A DNA stretch of 64,000 nucleotides, from assembly GCA_964304625.1 (NCBI GenBank), contig OZ199838.1, forward strand, positions 8,928,001 to 8,992,000, read 5' to 3'. Positions 47,816 through 60,286 of this stretch are shown in pieces. Position 1 is the stretch's first letter, and the number at the start of each line of letters is the position of its first letter. Position numbers and translations under genes: made by a program. The DNA is from Kudoa neothunni (Eukaryota > Cnidaria). Under the pieces are notes generated by a model. It was not told the origin of the DNA. It worked only from the letters and a program-made list of their open reading frames with translations, and searched no databases.

Positions 47816-49284
47816 TAAAATTATGATCATTTCTTTGAAGGAGTGTTCCAATCCCGGCGTTCATTTAAAAATTTCGTGGCTCGGCACCAACGCTAAAAAA
47901 ATTAGGGTTAGCATCATATTTTGTTCGTTCCTGAATTATTTAAATCCCGTTAAAGTGTAATCTAAAACGTTGTTTTTCGGCCAGAGGGATTTATGAAAGT
48001 CAAATTCTGGCCCAGTTCGGAAACTGTGCGCACCGCTAAGTTTTTAAGAGAAAAAAATAGTAAAAGTAATAGAGATAGAAGAAAACGTATGAAAATTAAT
48101 TGATATTGCTAAAATTAGCATCGCTTGGCCCGGCATAAACATTAGTGCACTTTTCTCAAACAAATAACAAAAATCGCTTCGATATCAACATAAATATTTC
48201 ATATAATTAGATGAAATAAGAGTACCACTATCTGCATTGAATTTAATCACTGGAAGTTCAACATTGCGGGCGATTTCAACTAAATTTACGGCCACAATGC
48301 TTGGATTTTAAAGGTTCAATCTACCTGATTGTAGAATTCCTCACCAAATCGCTATTAATGATGCAAACATAGACTTATTCTCATATTTTAAACCATTAAT
48401 AGAACTTTTAGAATATACTTATCAAGTCACATACGTTAAAACTCTCTACCGAAGAAGTGAATCCGTGCAAAACCCCAAATATACACACCAAAATTACATA
48501 AAAAGTCAGATAGCAGAAGTTAATCAGAATTTGATGAAGTGTATAAGGAGGAAAGTTAACTTCATCCAACCATCAGCAGGTGTTAATCCTATTGTTGAAT
48601 TCAAGTAATCCGTTTAACAAACTTTGAATCGACAAAATCACCATTTTTTAAACACTTATAGGAACATTTGGTAACGTGAAAACTATTGAATGATTTTTTG
48701 AAACATTGTGATTTTTAAAAAATTTCATAAATGTCTCTCTATAAGGAAAAAAATTTCGACGCACATGTACACTTCAGCTTTGTATATACAGTAGATAGAT
48801 AAGATAGCCTCATTTTGGAGTAAAAAATGTGTTTCACTCCACTTTTTAATAATTGAAAACAATTAAAATAACTAAATTAAATTATTTCAGTCCCTCTGAG
48901 GAATATCTGTAACATATTAAACGTACTTTTAGACTACACAAAGATGTATATTTTCTGCAGCAATAAGATGTATTTACATTCCAAAAAGGAGTTGTTAATG
49001 TGAGATCAAACAATGTTATAAATATTAAATGGGATGTTTGTTATATGACACTTATGTACGATTTAGAACATTATCATCAGGGAGACAACAACAATAAACT
49101 CTTATAATAATGAATCATTTACTTTGAAAGATGGTTTATGAATAAGTACGAAATTATTTAATCGAAAAGAAAATAAGTCCATACATATGAGTTTAGCACG
49201 CCCGATTTAAAATAAGTTGGATTACTGTTCGCAGGAAAAGACTATCTATAACGTAAGTATTAATCCCAGAAACTTTACTTACAA
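47816..49284. other. Gene-poor DNA
   Basis: GC-richer patches at 47840-47900 and 48110-48150 (AATCCCGGCG, GCTTGGCCCGGC) may be worn ends of one short element. No gene recognised. Confidence 0.3.
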
Positions 49285-49420
49285 GCCAAATACAAATTTA
49301 ATTTGTTAGAATCTGCATAATATTAATTATTGCTGGCTTACCAATTCCCCCATAAGGGCCAAAAATAATTAAATATAATCAAAACGAATGAAACCTGAAT
49401 ATTATATAACATACAAATAG
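49285..49420 (-). repeat. Hairpin repeat family, copy C (minus)
   Basis: Read on the minus strand: GTTTTGATTATATTTAATTA, a loop starting TTGGCCCTTATGG, then the closing arm and GCAGATTCTAACAAATTAA. It lies ~80 bp upstream of the asparaginase gene start. Confidence 0.45.
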
Positions 49421-49500
49421 CGACTTTCGTGTTTATATTCTTATATTTTGAAGATTAGGGCTGCACGTTTCGTTAATTCACTTTTAGGGTTTAGTGTGTG

Positions 49501-52500
49501 ATGACCAATCAGGTACGTTGAGTGATTTTTCAGCAGACTGACCAGGTTTAGATAACAATAATAGCACATGGGGGAGCCGCTAAATACTCTGAAGAAGAGA
49601 AAAGTGTATGTGTGAAAGGTGTAGAAGAAGCCATTACTGCTGGATACGCTGTTCTTAAAAATGTAATCTCATTTTAGTCATTTCAAATCTATTTCTTATA
49701 GGGAGGCTTGGCCATAGATGCTGTTAAAGAAACTGTAATTTCCCTTGAGAATAACCCACTTTTTAATGCTGGTTATGGGTCGTGTTTGAACGAAATGGGC
49801 AAGGTCGAAATGGATTCAATGATAATGAATGGTAGCACGTATGAATATGGTAATTAATTTGTTATCTCTTTGATTCTAAATTTAATATGTTAGTTTATCA
49901 ATTTTTAACAAATAACCTTTATTATATTATCTGGTATTAACAAGGTATCCAAGGCTTAAACAATAATTCTGAGGTCGCCGTAGATAATTTTTTACTTAAT
50001 CCTTGTTGGGTTTCTAAGATAAACGAAAAGACTGAAAAATGTTTAAATAATCCAGATTCTAAAAAATATTGTTTGTTCTTAATACATCAAAGTCCATTCG
50101 GATAAAAAACATGCCCACCCAATCGTACATGCTATTCGGGATTAATTTGGGTTATACTAATACTCATATCTATCCACTAATCTATGTCGACTAATAATAA
50201 GATTGTGTAATACATTCGAAATACTTTGACCGAATGGTGCAATTTTACATTGATTATTCCATAAACTATTCAATCATGTAATAATGGGAAGATCTACTAG
50301 CATATGTTTTCATCTGTTCGGTTTAAAGTCATCTTTTAATTCTAGAAGAACGAAAAGAAGTCTTTTGAAATGTTGTCCCTTAAATTATTGATTTATTTGC
50401 AATTCGAGAAAGTAGTTTAATTTATTCTACATTTAATATAACAAATTATTTATAGAGATCGTTTATTTTACACTGCTTTAGTCATCTGATATCGTCTTTA
50501 ATCAATTTATCGTTTTAAATTCACGAATTTTATTTGTAATTTATCAAAGAAATTTTAGCGATTAGAGCGATGAATTTTTTTATTTTATTATGAAATATTA
50601 CTTAATTAAAACCAAACTTAAAGAAAAAATTAGATAAATTTATTATACATTTTTATTAAGTTTCTTACGAATTGTGAAATACAAATCAAATAATATATAT
50701 AATTTATAATTAACAATGGGACTCATTTTATAAAATATTTTAAAAGTGCCTTCTACGACTAATATTTTTTATAAATTCTTATGCGAGGAATTTAATTCCA
50801 TTTATGTTCTAGAGGATAAATTTTGGGGAGCTATGTTAAGATTATTTTAACATTATATATAACCTTTCTTTTTTATCACTTTCATAAAATTATTATTAAG
50901 AAATTATTGACACGAATCGCAATAATCCAGGTGAGTGCAATTTTGGCTGTATTTATTTATTCATTCATGTTTGACCTTTAAGGGCGGTGGCGATTGGTCC
51001 AAAATAATTAAATACAGCAAATTATAAAAAACTTGATACATTAAGTATATTGAGACTTGTTGGGGATTAAAATGTGCAATACGCAAGCGTAGTTGTCATT
51101 TAGGATTAAAAACATCCGTGTTAATAACCAGTACCAAATTATTAACGGACTTATTTATACAGTAGATGACGGGTCGTTCGTAATCCCATTGGGACGTCAA
51201 AAAAGTTACGAACCTCACGTGCAATACGCGTGTTTCGTAAATTTTGGAGGATGCGCGCGCTTCGTTGTTTCAAATCACACAGGGTGGATGGAGTTGATAA
51301 TTAATAAAATTTATTTGTTGTAGAAATATTCCGTGTTTTTATAATTATTTAATGTATTTCGTCTTCAATATCCTTAAGTATATTCGTATTTTTTCGAACC
51401 ATGTTCGATAAGGTATTGCTTAAGTTTGTCAAAATAAAAGGGGGCAGTTTTAGAAGTTTATTTTGTTATATCTGAAATAATAAATATCCTCTTTGATTTC
51501 GGTTTCTGTGGCATCGCCTGGATACTCATTAATTTTATGATATTTTCATGTTAATCGGAAAAATTGGTATTTCCGATAGCCACGACGTTCGATATTATTT
51601 AATCATTGTTCATTTCAATTATCTTATTAAAAAACTTGTATTCTCAATTTTAGTCGTCGTTTTTATCTAAATTATCAGTAATAATAGAAATATTGTTTGC
51701 GATTAAATTTCGCCATAACAAAACAATTAAAAATAGTTGATTTAGTCATCGAATCCCAAGAATTTGCAATCAAAAAATTTTATTCAAAATATTAGGAGAT
51801 AAAGGTTCCATCGAAGCTTTAGTGGAAGAAATGTGGAGTTTTATCGTATATACTTTATAGTGGAATTTAAACGAGTATATTATCCTCTCATCTGTGTCGA
51901 AAAGCACTCGTAGTATTTTTGGGAAGAAAAATTAATTGAGTATTTGAATACTCCAATTTTACATGACAACTTGCTTTGTCTAAAAACAAAAAATCATTTC
52001 TTTATTGATTTTTAAGTGTGCCGTATTTTCTTAGACAAAACTGCGCTTAAATGCGAAAATTATATCCTTTTTATTTAAAACAAAACAATGTGGGTAGGGA
52101 TGATGCATTAAAAAGTTTTGTAGTTCATGATTTTACCTCCGCTTTGACTGACTATCAAAATAACTGATTATTGTTTATTTTTCAGAAATAGATCCAACAT
52201 CGTTTTGTATTTTTATCTTCAATCAATAGTTTATACAAACAAATCTAGACGTTGTTTACGAGAAGAGTTACGAGCCACACGTCAGTCTATAAAATAAGGG
52301 AAACATACCAAAATTTATTTACTAGGCAGCTGATATTTTTCCACTTAATGTGTTTACTCTAATGTGTATTTTGAGTTAAAATTTAATAATTCATTTTCTT
52401 TATAATTTCTAATTTTTACATATTTTTGAAAGTTACGAACCACCTATCATAGACTGTGTTACATTAACCTTGTAGGAAGTTAGTTGTTTGTTATTTCTGT

Positions 52501-54912
52501 GTTTATGAGTATGCGTTTAATAAGTATCGTTAATATTTCATTTTTTTAAATTTTTGTTCGATATATTTACAGATGATATTATTATTGTTTAATAGGATTG
52601 ATTATATTTTTGAGTTTTTGTAGAGCAATGTTTCCCAACGTGGGACGTGAACAATTTTTTGTGGAGTATAGAAATTTTTAAACGTTTAATGAATCGCTCT
52701 AGTGGGACGCGGAAAACCCTGAGTATTGGCGTATTGGTGTGGCACGGATAATGATGATATAATTGGGCAGTATGACGTATTTTGAAATTACCATCACGAT
52801 TTTCGATATCGATAATTTTGGAGTGGCGATTAACATCACAAAAAATTTTGAGAAATATTCGGCACGGAACTTTTTTTTTCTGGAAAAAGTGGGACGGGAT
52901 ACAAAAAAGATTGAGAAACACTGATGTAGAGATATCCAAAAATGCTAATTTTATCGTATTCTCATAATTTATTTGATATTTACATTAATATCGTTATCTT
53001 TTCATACTTAAATTAACAATTTGTTATTTGAATTTAAATTTTCATAATAATTTATTTTATAATTGTATATTTAGTCTATAATTTAATTTTCCGAAGCATT
53101 GTTTTTTAATTTATATGTATCTGGTTATTAAATAAACATTAAATTTTCTTTTTAGATATTTAAAAGGTTTATTGAGTCTGGACTTAAGAGTGTTTTTCTT
53201 TTTCTCAATATTATTGTTTTGGAATACACATTGGATTCAATGGGATTATTTTCAAATCTGAGTCAGTACATCTCATCTCTTAGTATAAATTTAAATAATG
53301 GCTACTTTTTTTATACAAGGCTCCAAGAATAATTGATATCAAGTTCGAGACTTGCTGATGTTTAGTGGCGTAGAGTTAGAATATCGTCATTTGTATGTTT
53401 GGATAATTTATACTTATTTTACTTATAATTTTCATTATATTCAAATGAAAATACATTTGTTTAATAAAAATTTATTCCGACACGTAAATTTGAGATTTGA
53501 AGAGTTGAGTTAAATTTTTATATTCCGTAATCACATGGGGATATTTTACTGACTGAACATCGACCTACCTAAAAAATTTCTATTTGATAAAATTAATGTA
53601 TTTTAGAGTGTATCTTCATTATTGCAGCTATAAAAAATCACTTAATGATGATATTTAAAATCTTGATTTTCTCCAAATTTGGTTAGATTTGCTGTAAAAA
53701 GCGTTCCATAAATTATATGTATGCAGATTATTAAAATGATTAGAAAATATTTTTAGGCAACTTAATTTGTTAAAATCTCAAATTTTGTTATTCCCGCATC
53801 TTTCAAGACTTGGGAAAGTAGATTAAGCATGTAAATCCAAGATTATAAAACACTTAATTGAAGATTTTATTAAAAGGGATTATTTATTATATGATTAACA
53901 TTACAAATTTCAAATAGAGTCAATATATTCCAGCCTTCTTTATTTTATTTTTTTGAATTTCCTGACTGTGATATTATTTGTTTTTAATTTCTATTTAACA
54001 AAACAAATTCTAACTACCAATTGATAATTTTTATTTTCAACCTTATTTGATGTACCCTAGTTTTCAAAAGTTGCAGTAATATAAACATATTAATTTTTAA
54101 TAAAGACAATTTTTGACCGAAACTAATTTCGTATTTTTCAGGAGCTGTCGTTAGTGTCGACTGTGTGAAAAATCCTGTAGAACTGGCATACAAGGTGATG
54201 AAAGAAACTCCACATTGTATCTTGGCTGGCGAGGGAGCAAGAAAATTTGCTAAAACCACTGACATTCCAGTGTGTGAGAATTCCCATGATCTTGTTTCAA
54301 AATCGCAATTGGAAGTTTTCCACAAAACACCATCTTTCAAGGAATGGATAAAGAGTGATATGGCAAGCGCTTCAGGTGTTCTTCGTAGCGATGGTGAACA
54401 TGACACTGTCGGAGCTGTTGCATTGGATTCGTATGGAAATTTTGCTTGTGCTACGTCAACAGGTAAATATATTCATCCCAATAGTTATAGCAACCCTAGT
54501 ATTGTAGGTGGCATCAATGGAAAAATGTTGGGAAGAATCGGAGATTCTGCAATTATTGGATCTGGTGGATATGCCAATGAATTCGGTGCGGCGGCAGCCA
54601 CAGGACACGGAGAATCTTTTCTCAAAGTTCTTGCTTGTTATTCGGTAGTCTTCTTGCTTTACGTTTAAATCTCTTATTTTATTTGAGCAGGCTGTTGAAA
54701 AAATCGAAAATGGCGAAAGTCCATGCGCTGCTGCATCCACCGTCCTAAAAAAAATAAGTCACGTTCTAAAGAGTAAAGGTGGCATTATTTCGGTCAACAA
54801 AGATGGAGATATTGGTTATGCGTACACTACCGAATTCATGCCGTGGGCAGCATATGATAAAAATGGCCATCTTCGGAACTCTCTGAAAGATAAAAATAAC
54901 CTTGAGAATTAA
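49501..54912 (+). CDS. ASRGL1: Isoaspartyl peptidase/L-asparaginase, ASRGL1-like
   Basis: Six exons: 49501-49512, 49552-49662, 49702-49849, 54142-54462, 54508-54644, 54691-54912; phases are consistent; 316 aa (human ASRGL1 308). It is an Ntn-hydrolase that hydrolyses L-asparagine and isoaspartyl peptides and cleaves itself into two chains to free a catalytic Thr. Features seen: HGGAAKY near the N-terminus, NPLFNAGYGSCLN, the autocleavage site GEHDTVGAVALDSYG with the expected nucleophile at about Thr179, then TSTGGINGKMLGRIGDSAII, SGGYANEFGAAAATGHGE and MPWAAYDKNG. All family landmarks are kept and no break is visible. Introns are 36-46 nt except intron 3 (4.3 kb), which is full of repeats. 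The 12-nt first exon (MTNQ) is the least certain part. Confidence 0.88.
50925..51130 (+). repeat. Hairpin repeat family, copy D
   Basis: Inside intron 3 of the asparaginase gene. The flank CAGGTGAGTGCAATTTTGGC, a hairpin with loop GGCGGTGGCGAT at 50983-50994, then CAATACGCAAGCGTAGTTGT and GGATTAAAAACATCCGTG, shared with copy E. Confidence 0.5.
51160..52456. mobile_element. Pogo-like element, long copy
   Basis: The left end CAGTAGATGACGGGTCGTTC is preceded by TA. The right end (reverse complement CAGTCTATGATAGGTGGTTC) is followed by TG rather than TA. The right 200 bp match the MITE at 56404. About 1.3 kb, the length of a small Tc1/mariner-type element, but no transposase frame is recognisable. 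It lies within intron 3 of the asparaginase gene. Confidence 0.5.
52626..52923. mobile_element. hAT MITE, short copy
   Basis: 298 bp from CAATGTTTCCCAACGTGGGA to the inverted end (reverse complement CAGTGTTTCTCAATC). Flanking octamers TTGTAGAG and ATGTAGAG match at seven of eight positions. It belongs to the family of 857 and 44426. Intronic in the asparaginase gene. Confidence 0.75.
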
Positions 54913-55289
54913 CTAATACAAATCTAATCTCAATTCTAAATTTTTAATTTTTCATGTTTATTTCTATTTATCTCTGTGCCCAACACTCCCCACATTTGGA
55001 AATTGAAATTTTAAGAATCCAAATCGGAAAGGTCCAACTCTAGTATGACATGTTATGGAATGATGAAAATAAGATCATCGCATCATACGCTGAGTTTCTG
55101 TTGTTAGAACATAAATTTCTTTTGTCATCTAAAAGAATACACTTCAGTTATTAATTAAAATTACGATTTCTATTAAGCCCGAGTAAAGTGTGGTTGTATA
55201 CGGAGGAACGATGATATCATTCACTAAATGATTTCTATTTTAAGGAAATACATAATAGGGGCTTAATACCATGTATATAATTTAGGAAG
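54913..55289. other. 3' flank of the asparaginase gene
   Basis: Probable 3' UTR and spacer; no distinct feature. Confidence 0.4.
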
Positions 55290-55530
55290 TGACTATTGAC
55301 ACAGATCATAATTTCCAGGTAGGTGTAGTTTTCACTGTATTTAATTGTTTTTGGTTCATCGCTACCGCTCCTAGGTGCCAAAAACAATTAAATTTAGCAG
55401 ATTCTAAAAAATAAAATTTATAGATCAACTATAAATAGGAGTAGCCAGGATTAAGAATCGACGCTGTGCAAGCCGAGTCACCAGTTTGGATTAAAAACTT
55501 CCATGTCAATAGCCAGTGCCTATAATTTAA
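55290..55530 (+). repeat. Hairpin repeat family, copy E, inverted loop
   Basis: The flanks are in the same orientation as copy D (CAGGTAGGTGTAGTTTTCAC on the left; GCAGATTCTAAAAAAT on the right), and perfect arms TTTAATTGTTTTTGG / CCAAAAACAATTAAA are present, but the loop reads ATCGCTACCGCT (55358-55369), the reverse complement of the copy D loop. Confidence 0.55.
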
Positions 55531-56403
55531 AGAATTCTTTAATTTCTAGGTACTAAATCGGTAAAATTATAGATAAACTGAGTGAGTGAATATAAAATAA
55601 TCGAGCTGTTTTTCCAATTTTTCAGTATATATTGATAGACACAGAAGTAAAAAGTATTTAAAGCATAAATACAACACCAAAATATTAGATGAAGCTTTAC
55701 GTCAGTTTTTTCAGTAATACAACATTTTTGTGGCCTTAAATTAATTGAACAGAGCTCATAATATGTTTAAAATTATCCTTACAATTAAAAAGGCTATTGT
55801 GTAAGTAACATGAGGGAATATAGTAAACAAAGAATATTTCACTTTAGAAAAGTATACTATTAAGACTCCTTGTCTTTATGTAATTCCATGAGTCGAAACG
55901 CATACAGAGTACGTTTTTATTGATAGCGCCAATAGCTTCTAATTAGGTTTTCTATTCCTGGCGCGTTTGTTAATGCTCGTTAACTTATCTGCTGATTTAG
56001 GTTGGATTGTAATTATTAGGACAACCTATTAACGATAATTGGTGATCACATTAAAGCGGTATGAAACCCAATAATGACTGGCGTGTTTTTTAACTCAACA
56101 AAGTGTCAGGTTTTATAATACTTATCGATTAACAAAGAGAAAAAAATAGCGTAATTAATTAAAAGATTGCATAGTTTAAGGTTTTAATCTTGTTGTGAAA
56201 GATAATGAAGATTTTCCACCTTTTTAGTTAAATTGTTTCATTAAATTAAGCGCATAAGTAATCTGCTTCGCTATAAAATTTTTTATTTAACTTTTCGTAA
56301 GTAGATAACTGTTAGTTGTATTACTCAGTGAACAAGAAACATTTTGAGTTATAGATATCCAAAATTTTACTTAAAATAGGAGCTCCGAACCTAAATACAT
56401 ATG
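55531..56403. other. AT-rich spacer
   Basis: No gene or repeat recognised. Confidence 0.4.
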
Positions 56404-56643
56404 CAGTAGATGACGGGTGGTTCGTAATCCCATTGAGATCTCGAAAGAGTTATGAACCCCACACACCTCAGTCAACATAAATAAGATAAAATCACAAAAA
56501 TTGAATAATTAGAAAGCTCCTATTTCTTCCAATTAATTTACTTACTCTAATGTGTGTTTGAGCTAGCATTTAATAATTCAATCCCTTTATAACTTCTAAT
56601 TTTTACATCTTTTCGAAAGTTACGAACCACCCGTCATCGACTG
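56404..56643. mobile_element. Pogo-like MITE, 240 bp
   Basis: Inverted ends CAGTAGATGACGGGTGGTTC and CAGTCGATGACGGGTGGTTC (reverse complement), one mismatch in 20. The right flank is TA; the left flank is TG. This is the cleanest copy of the family seen at 51160, related to the element at 33741. Confidence 0.7.
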
Positions 56644-56705
56644 TATATGTATCCGTCTTTTGTAGAAATTTTAAAATTTAAACGGATAGCTTTTTATAAA
56701 GAACA

Positions 56706-57203
56706 ATGATGACTGATACACCCATGGATAAAATCTCGTATCATCGCGATCACATTCATTTCTCATCCAATCTACCCATACCTCGTCTGATGGTGGCTGA
56801 AATCGATATTACAACTGCTTCAACAAGGGAAGACTTTAACAAGGCTCAAAAATCACAAGAAAAAATTGTCAAAACAAACCAACTTCACCCAGTAAAGGAT
56901 TACAATATCTCAAAAATATTATGGGGTAGGAGTTCACAACTAGCATCAATTAAACTTGAAACAACAAATACTCAGCCTACCGACACCTCTTTAGGAAAGT
57001 CAAAAGTAGTAGCTACGTCAAATAAAGGCATACAGAATAGAAAAACGACTATAGCGTCTCACAAAAGAATGATGGCCAATGAAAATAATCATTTTAAAGA
57101 CAACCAGGATAACTTTTCCGATGAATATCAAAGCGGGAAAACCAGTATCAACCGGTATGCATCTTCTATAAACGGTTTCCATATTAACAATATTGCAATC
57201 TAA
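56706..57203 (+). CDS. Unidentified Ser/Thr/Asn/Lys-rich open frame
   Basis: The longest unexplained frame on + in this part: 165 codons from ATG (MMTDTPMDKISYHRDHIHFS). It is polar throughout and of low complexity, suggesting a disordered protein. Coding-like composition continues beyond the stop in shifted frames: IKKVPIKGIYS near 57320 and LQNKEEIGSTNKFHQSDYIL, FTREVNLNKSQQEEKWKEEE at 57355-57526. Another short frame (HQETINAFENIREMFRKNDR) lies at 57659-57856. It is either a multi-exon gene I cannot join or a decayed one. No family is recognised. Confidence 0.3.
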   Translation: MMTDTPMDKISYHRDHIHFSSNLPIPRLMVAEIDITTASTREDFNKAQKSQEKIVKTNQLHPVKDYNISKILWGRSSQLASIKLETTNTQPTDTSLGKSKVVATSNKGIQNRKTTIASHKRMMANENNHFKDNQDNFSDEYQSGKTSINRYASSINGFHINNIAI

Positions 57204-57856
57204 CTCATGCTAAACAACTTTAACAACTCGATGAAAGATATACCTTCCAAACAAAAGAAATTCTCACTAACGATAAAGGACCGAAATATTCAAATAAAGA
57301 AAGTTCCAATAAAAGGAATCTACTCATAATAAGAATTTCCCCACCAAAACTTAACAGTCTGTACTACAAAATAAAGAAGAGATTGGTAGTACTAATAAAT
57401 TTCATCAATCAGACTATATTTTATTCACACGTGAGGTTAATTTAAATAAATCTCAACAAGAGGAAAAATGGAAGGAAGAAGAACAGATAATAACTCTTTT
57501 CACAAACAGATTACCAGAAACGCATTAAACGATGTCTTAGTTCGCCTCTTCGGTACATAACCTGTATCAATCTCTATTACTTTAAAATTTATCATTATAC
57601 TTTGATCAATAAAATTATAATTCATAGAGGTATGAATCTCCTTTAATGAGGTGTGTAGGTGATGATAGCCCAGAAGCTAATTGCGTTTGTGACTTTATCA
57701 AATCACCAAGAAACAATTAATGCTTTTGAGAATATCAGAGAAATGTTTAGAAAAAACGATCGGTTTATTAATTTCAACTTTGGGGTGGTTAGATCAAACA
57801 TCTCTGGGCATGGAGGTCGGAATAGTAAAATAGCCCTTATCAGTAATAATCAATGA

Positions 57857-60286
57857 TGTCTTAATAATTATGTGTAATATATTTAGAATGTATTCCCCCA
57901 AGAAAATTACTATTGTGCTCTTTCATACCAACATGACCTAGGATATTTATGTATCTTGCTTCTCCATGTTAACCAAATCCAGTTGATAACGAAGTTAATT
58001 CCCTACAGAATATATCACACGTTAATAGCCCACCATGTGTGTTCATATTTACAAATTCTATGATACTTGCCGTTTTAATTCTGTCTCTATATAGATTGTT
58101 TTAAGAGCGAGGGGATGTGATGGATATTCTTTTCCAGTTGACACTCTTCACATGCACGGCATTAGACCTTATATTTACAAACACAATGAAAAATTTTTAA
58201 ATTTAATCTTTTCAATATATATGCTTACATACCAAAGTCAAAAAATATTAAATCAATAAATTTTACACCATAGTAACTTAAAAAATCACAGGGTAAAATG
58301 AAATCATCCCTAAAAATCCCGTCTCAGATCAAACTGGTCGCCCGTAAGCGTCAAATTCATGAGATACCCCCAATTCTGGGATTTAATGTACTAAAATGTC
58401 TTATTCTCTAGTGAATTCTAGCATTCATAAAAAACGTGCACTTTTACTAAATCATTGTTTTATTTGATTGCGCATTGAAAAAGTTTTCATTAATTTATAT
58501 GCACAGATAAAATAAATACTTATGAACAAGTCTATTTCCGGTTCAGCATTTGTGACAAGGCTGACTTTGCTATGTATTACCGATAACTGATTTAATTGCA
58601 TTTAGATTTTTCCGTATTGGATAGAATTTTGTTAATTATTTTAATTCCTCGTTAAAATATTTTGGAATATTAAAATAATTTTTTTAAAGCAATATTGGCA
58701 AAAATATTTTGTACTTATAAAGAAATGTATTTAACTCAAATTTATGGGCATTTTTTTAAAAAGTTTAAACCATCCTGAAACTCCAATATAGTATTATATT
58801 ACAAAAAATTATTTAAAATATTAAAATGTGTAACATGGGTTATTAATCTGAATTTTTTATATAAGTATGTATAAATATAATAGTGGCCATATGTTTCGGT
58901 GTGTTCGCACAAATCTTCTTCTTGCACAGGGACTTTAATAAGAATTTTATTTATTACAATATGAAGGGTAGTATAATTATTCATGCTGAATAATAAGGAA
59001 AATAAAAACCCAATGTAAGTGCATACGCGCGTGGTGTACATAGCTCCGAGGGGATTGCGTATTATCGATTACCTACTGTAATTTATATATATATATATAT
59101 AAGCTAATTAAATTATCTTACTTTTAAAAAATCTTTTGTTTATACTTAACATTTTTTTAAAACAGTGAATGTTTGGAGAGACCAATCCTCTTATTTTTAG
59201 CACGAGCAATCTCTTCACAAGAACAAATATTGACTTTTAACTTTTTCCAGAATTTGAAGACAATAGAATTAAGCATTAACGGTACAAATAAAATTTGGAC
59301 AATATAGTTTTAAGTTATTGCATATTTTTAGGTTAAATAAATTGTGTCTATAATATCCAAGAATGTTTATTTACGATAATATCAAGAACACATTAAAAAT
59401 ATTGCAAAAGATAGATGATACAATTAAGAATAAAAATTAAAAGAAATTAAAAAGTGATATTGTTCATTTTATAGAATACATATGATAATTCCAGAAAATT
59501 TAAAAACTAATTTTCTTTTTCTCAAATTTATCTGTAGTTTAACGATCTAATATTAGTAATAATTATTTCGTGATATTTAATAAAATAAAACCAACAATGA
59601 AAGAACAAACATATGAACAAATATCATATAGAGAATAGAATTGCATCTATTTTGAAATATTAAAATTATAATCATATTATTTATTGCTTCTCTAAGAATA
59701 AAGTTTATGTACTGAAATTCACCACAGACCACATTTTACTAAAGCGTTTTTCTTTATGTTTTCTGTGGTTAAGTTACTCGCGAAATATACATAAAAAGAA
59801 TTTATTCAATAAATTGAAAATCCATGATTAGCTGTTTATTTAAATAATAATTATTAAAATTTTCACACCGTAATATCATTTTATTAGTGTTTTTTATCGA
59901 ATACTTTTTCCATAATGTCATTATATCATTATAAAGTCACGCAATACATTAGTTAGACTTAAGTGGAGGTTGAAAACCAAACGAATACAATTTTAAAGCA
60001 TATACACTACTTTATATCGCAATATAATTACAAAAATTATAATTTATAGGTCATATTTGAATGTTTTTTTATAAATTTTAGGTCCTGACAAAGCCAGGTT
60101 TTTCGTAGGTATTCCTGTTACATATTTAATTACTTTTTCGTGTTATTTAATTGATAAAATAATTGTTTAAAATTTTCTATACATTTTCCCAATTTTTTGT
60201 GTTTTATTATTTTATAATTAAAACGAGAGCCAAGATCTAAGATTATTCTTGTTGTTAACAAAGTGACCGCGCAGTCATAGATTTAA
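57857..60286. other. Gene-poor AT-rich DNA
   Basis: No supported gene. A (TA)n run of about ten units lies at ~59083-59101. Confidence 0.4.

Noticed and set aside
51093-51323. 76-codon frame as a gene
   Set aside because: It overlaps the hairpin repeat and the terminal repeat of the pogo-like element; it is translated repeat sequence.
52589-52939. 116-codon minus-strand frame
   Set aside because: It coincides with the hAT MITE 52626-52923.
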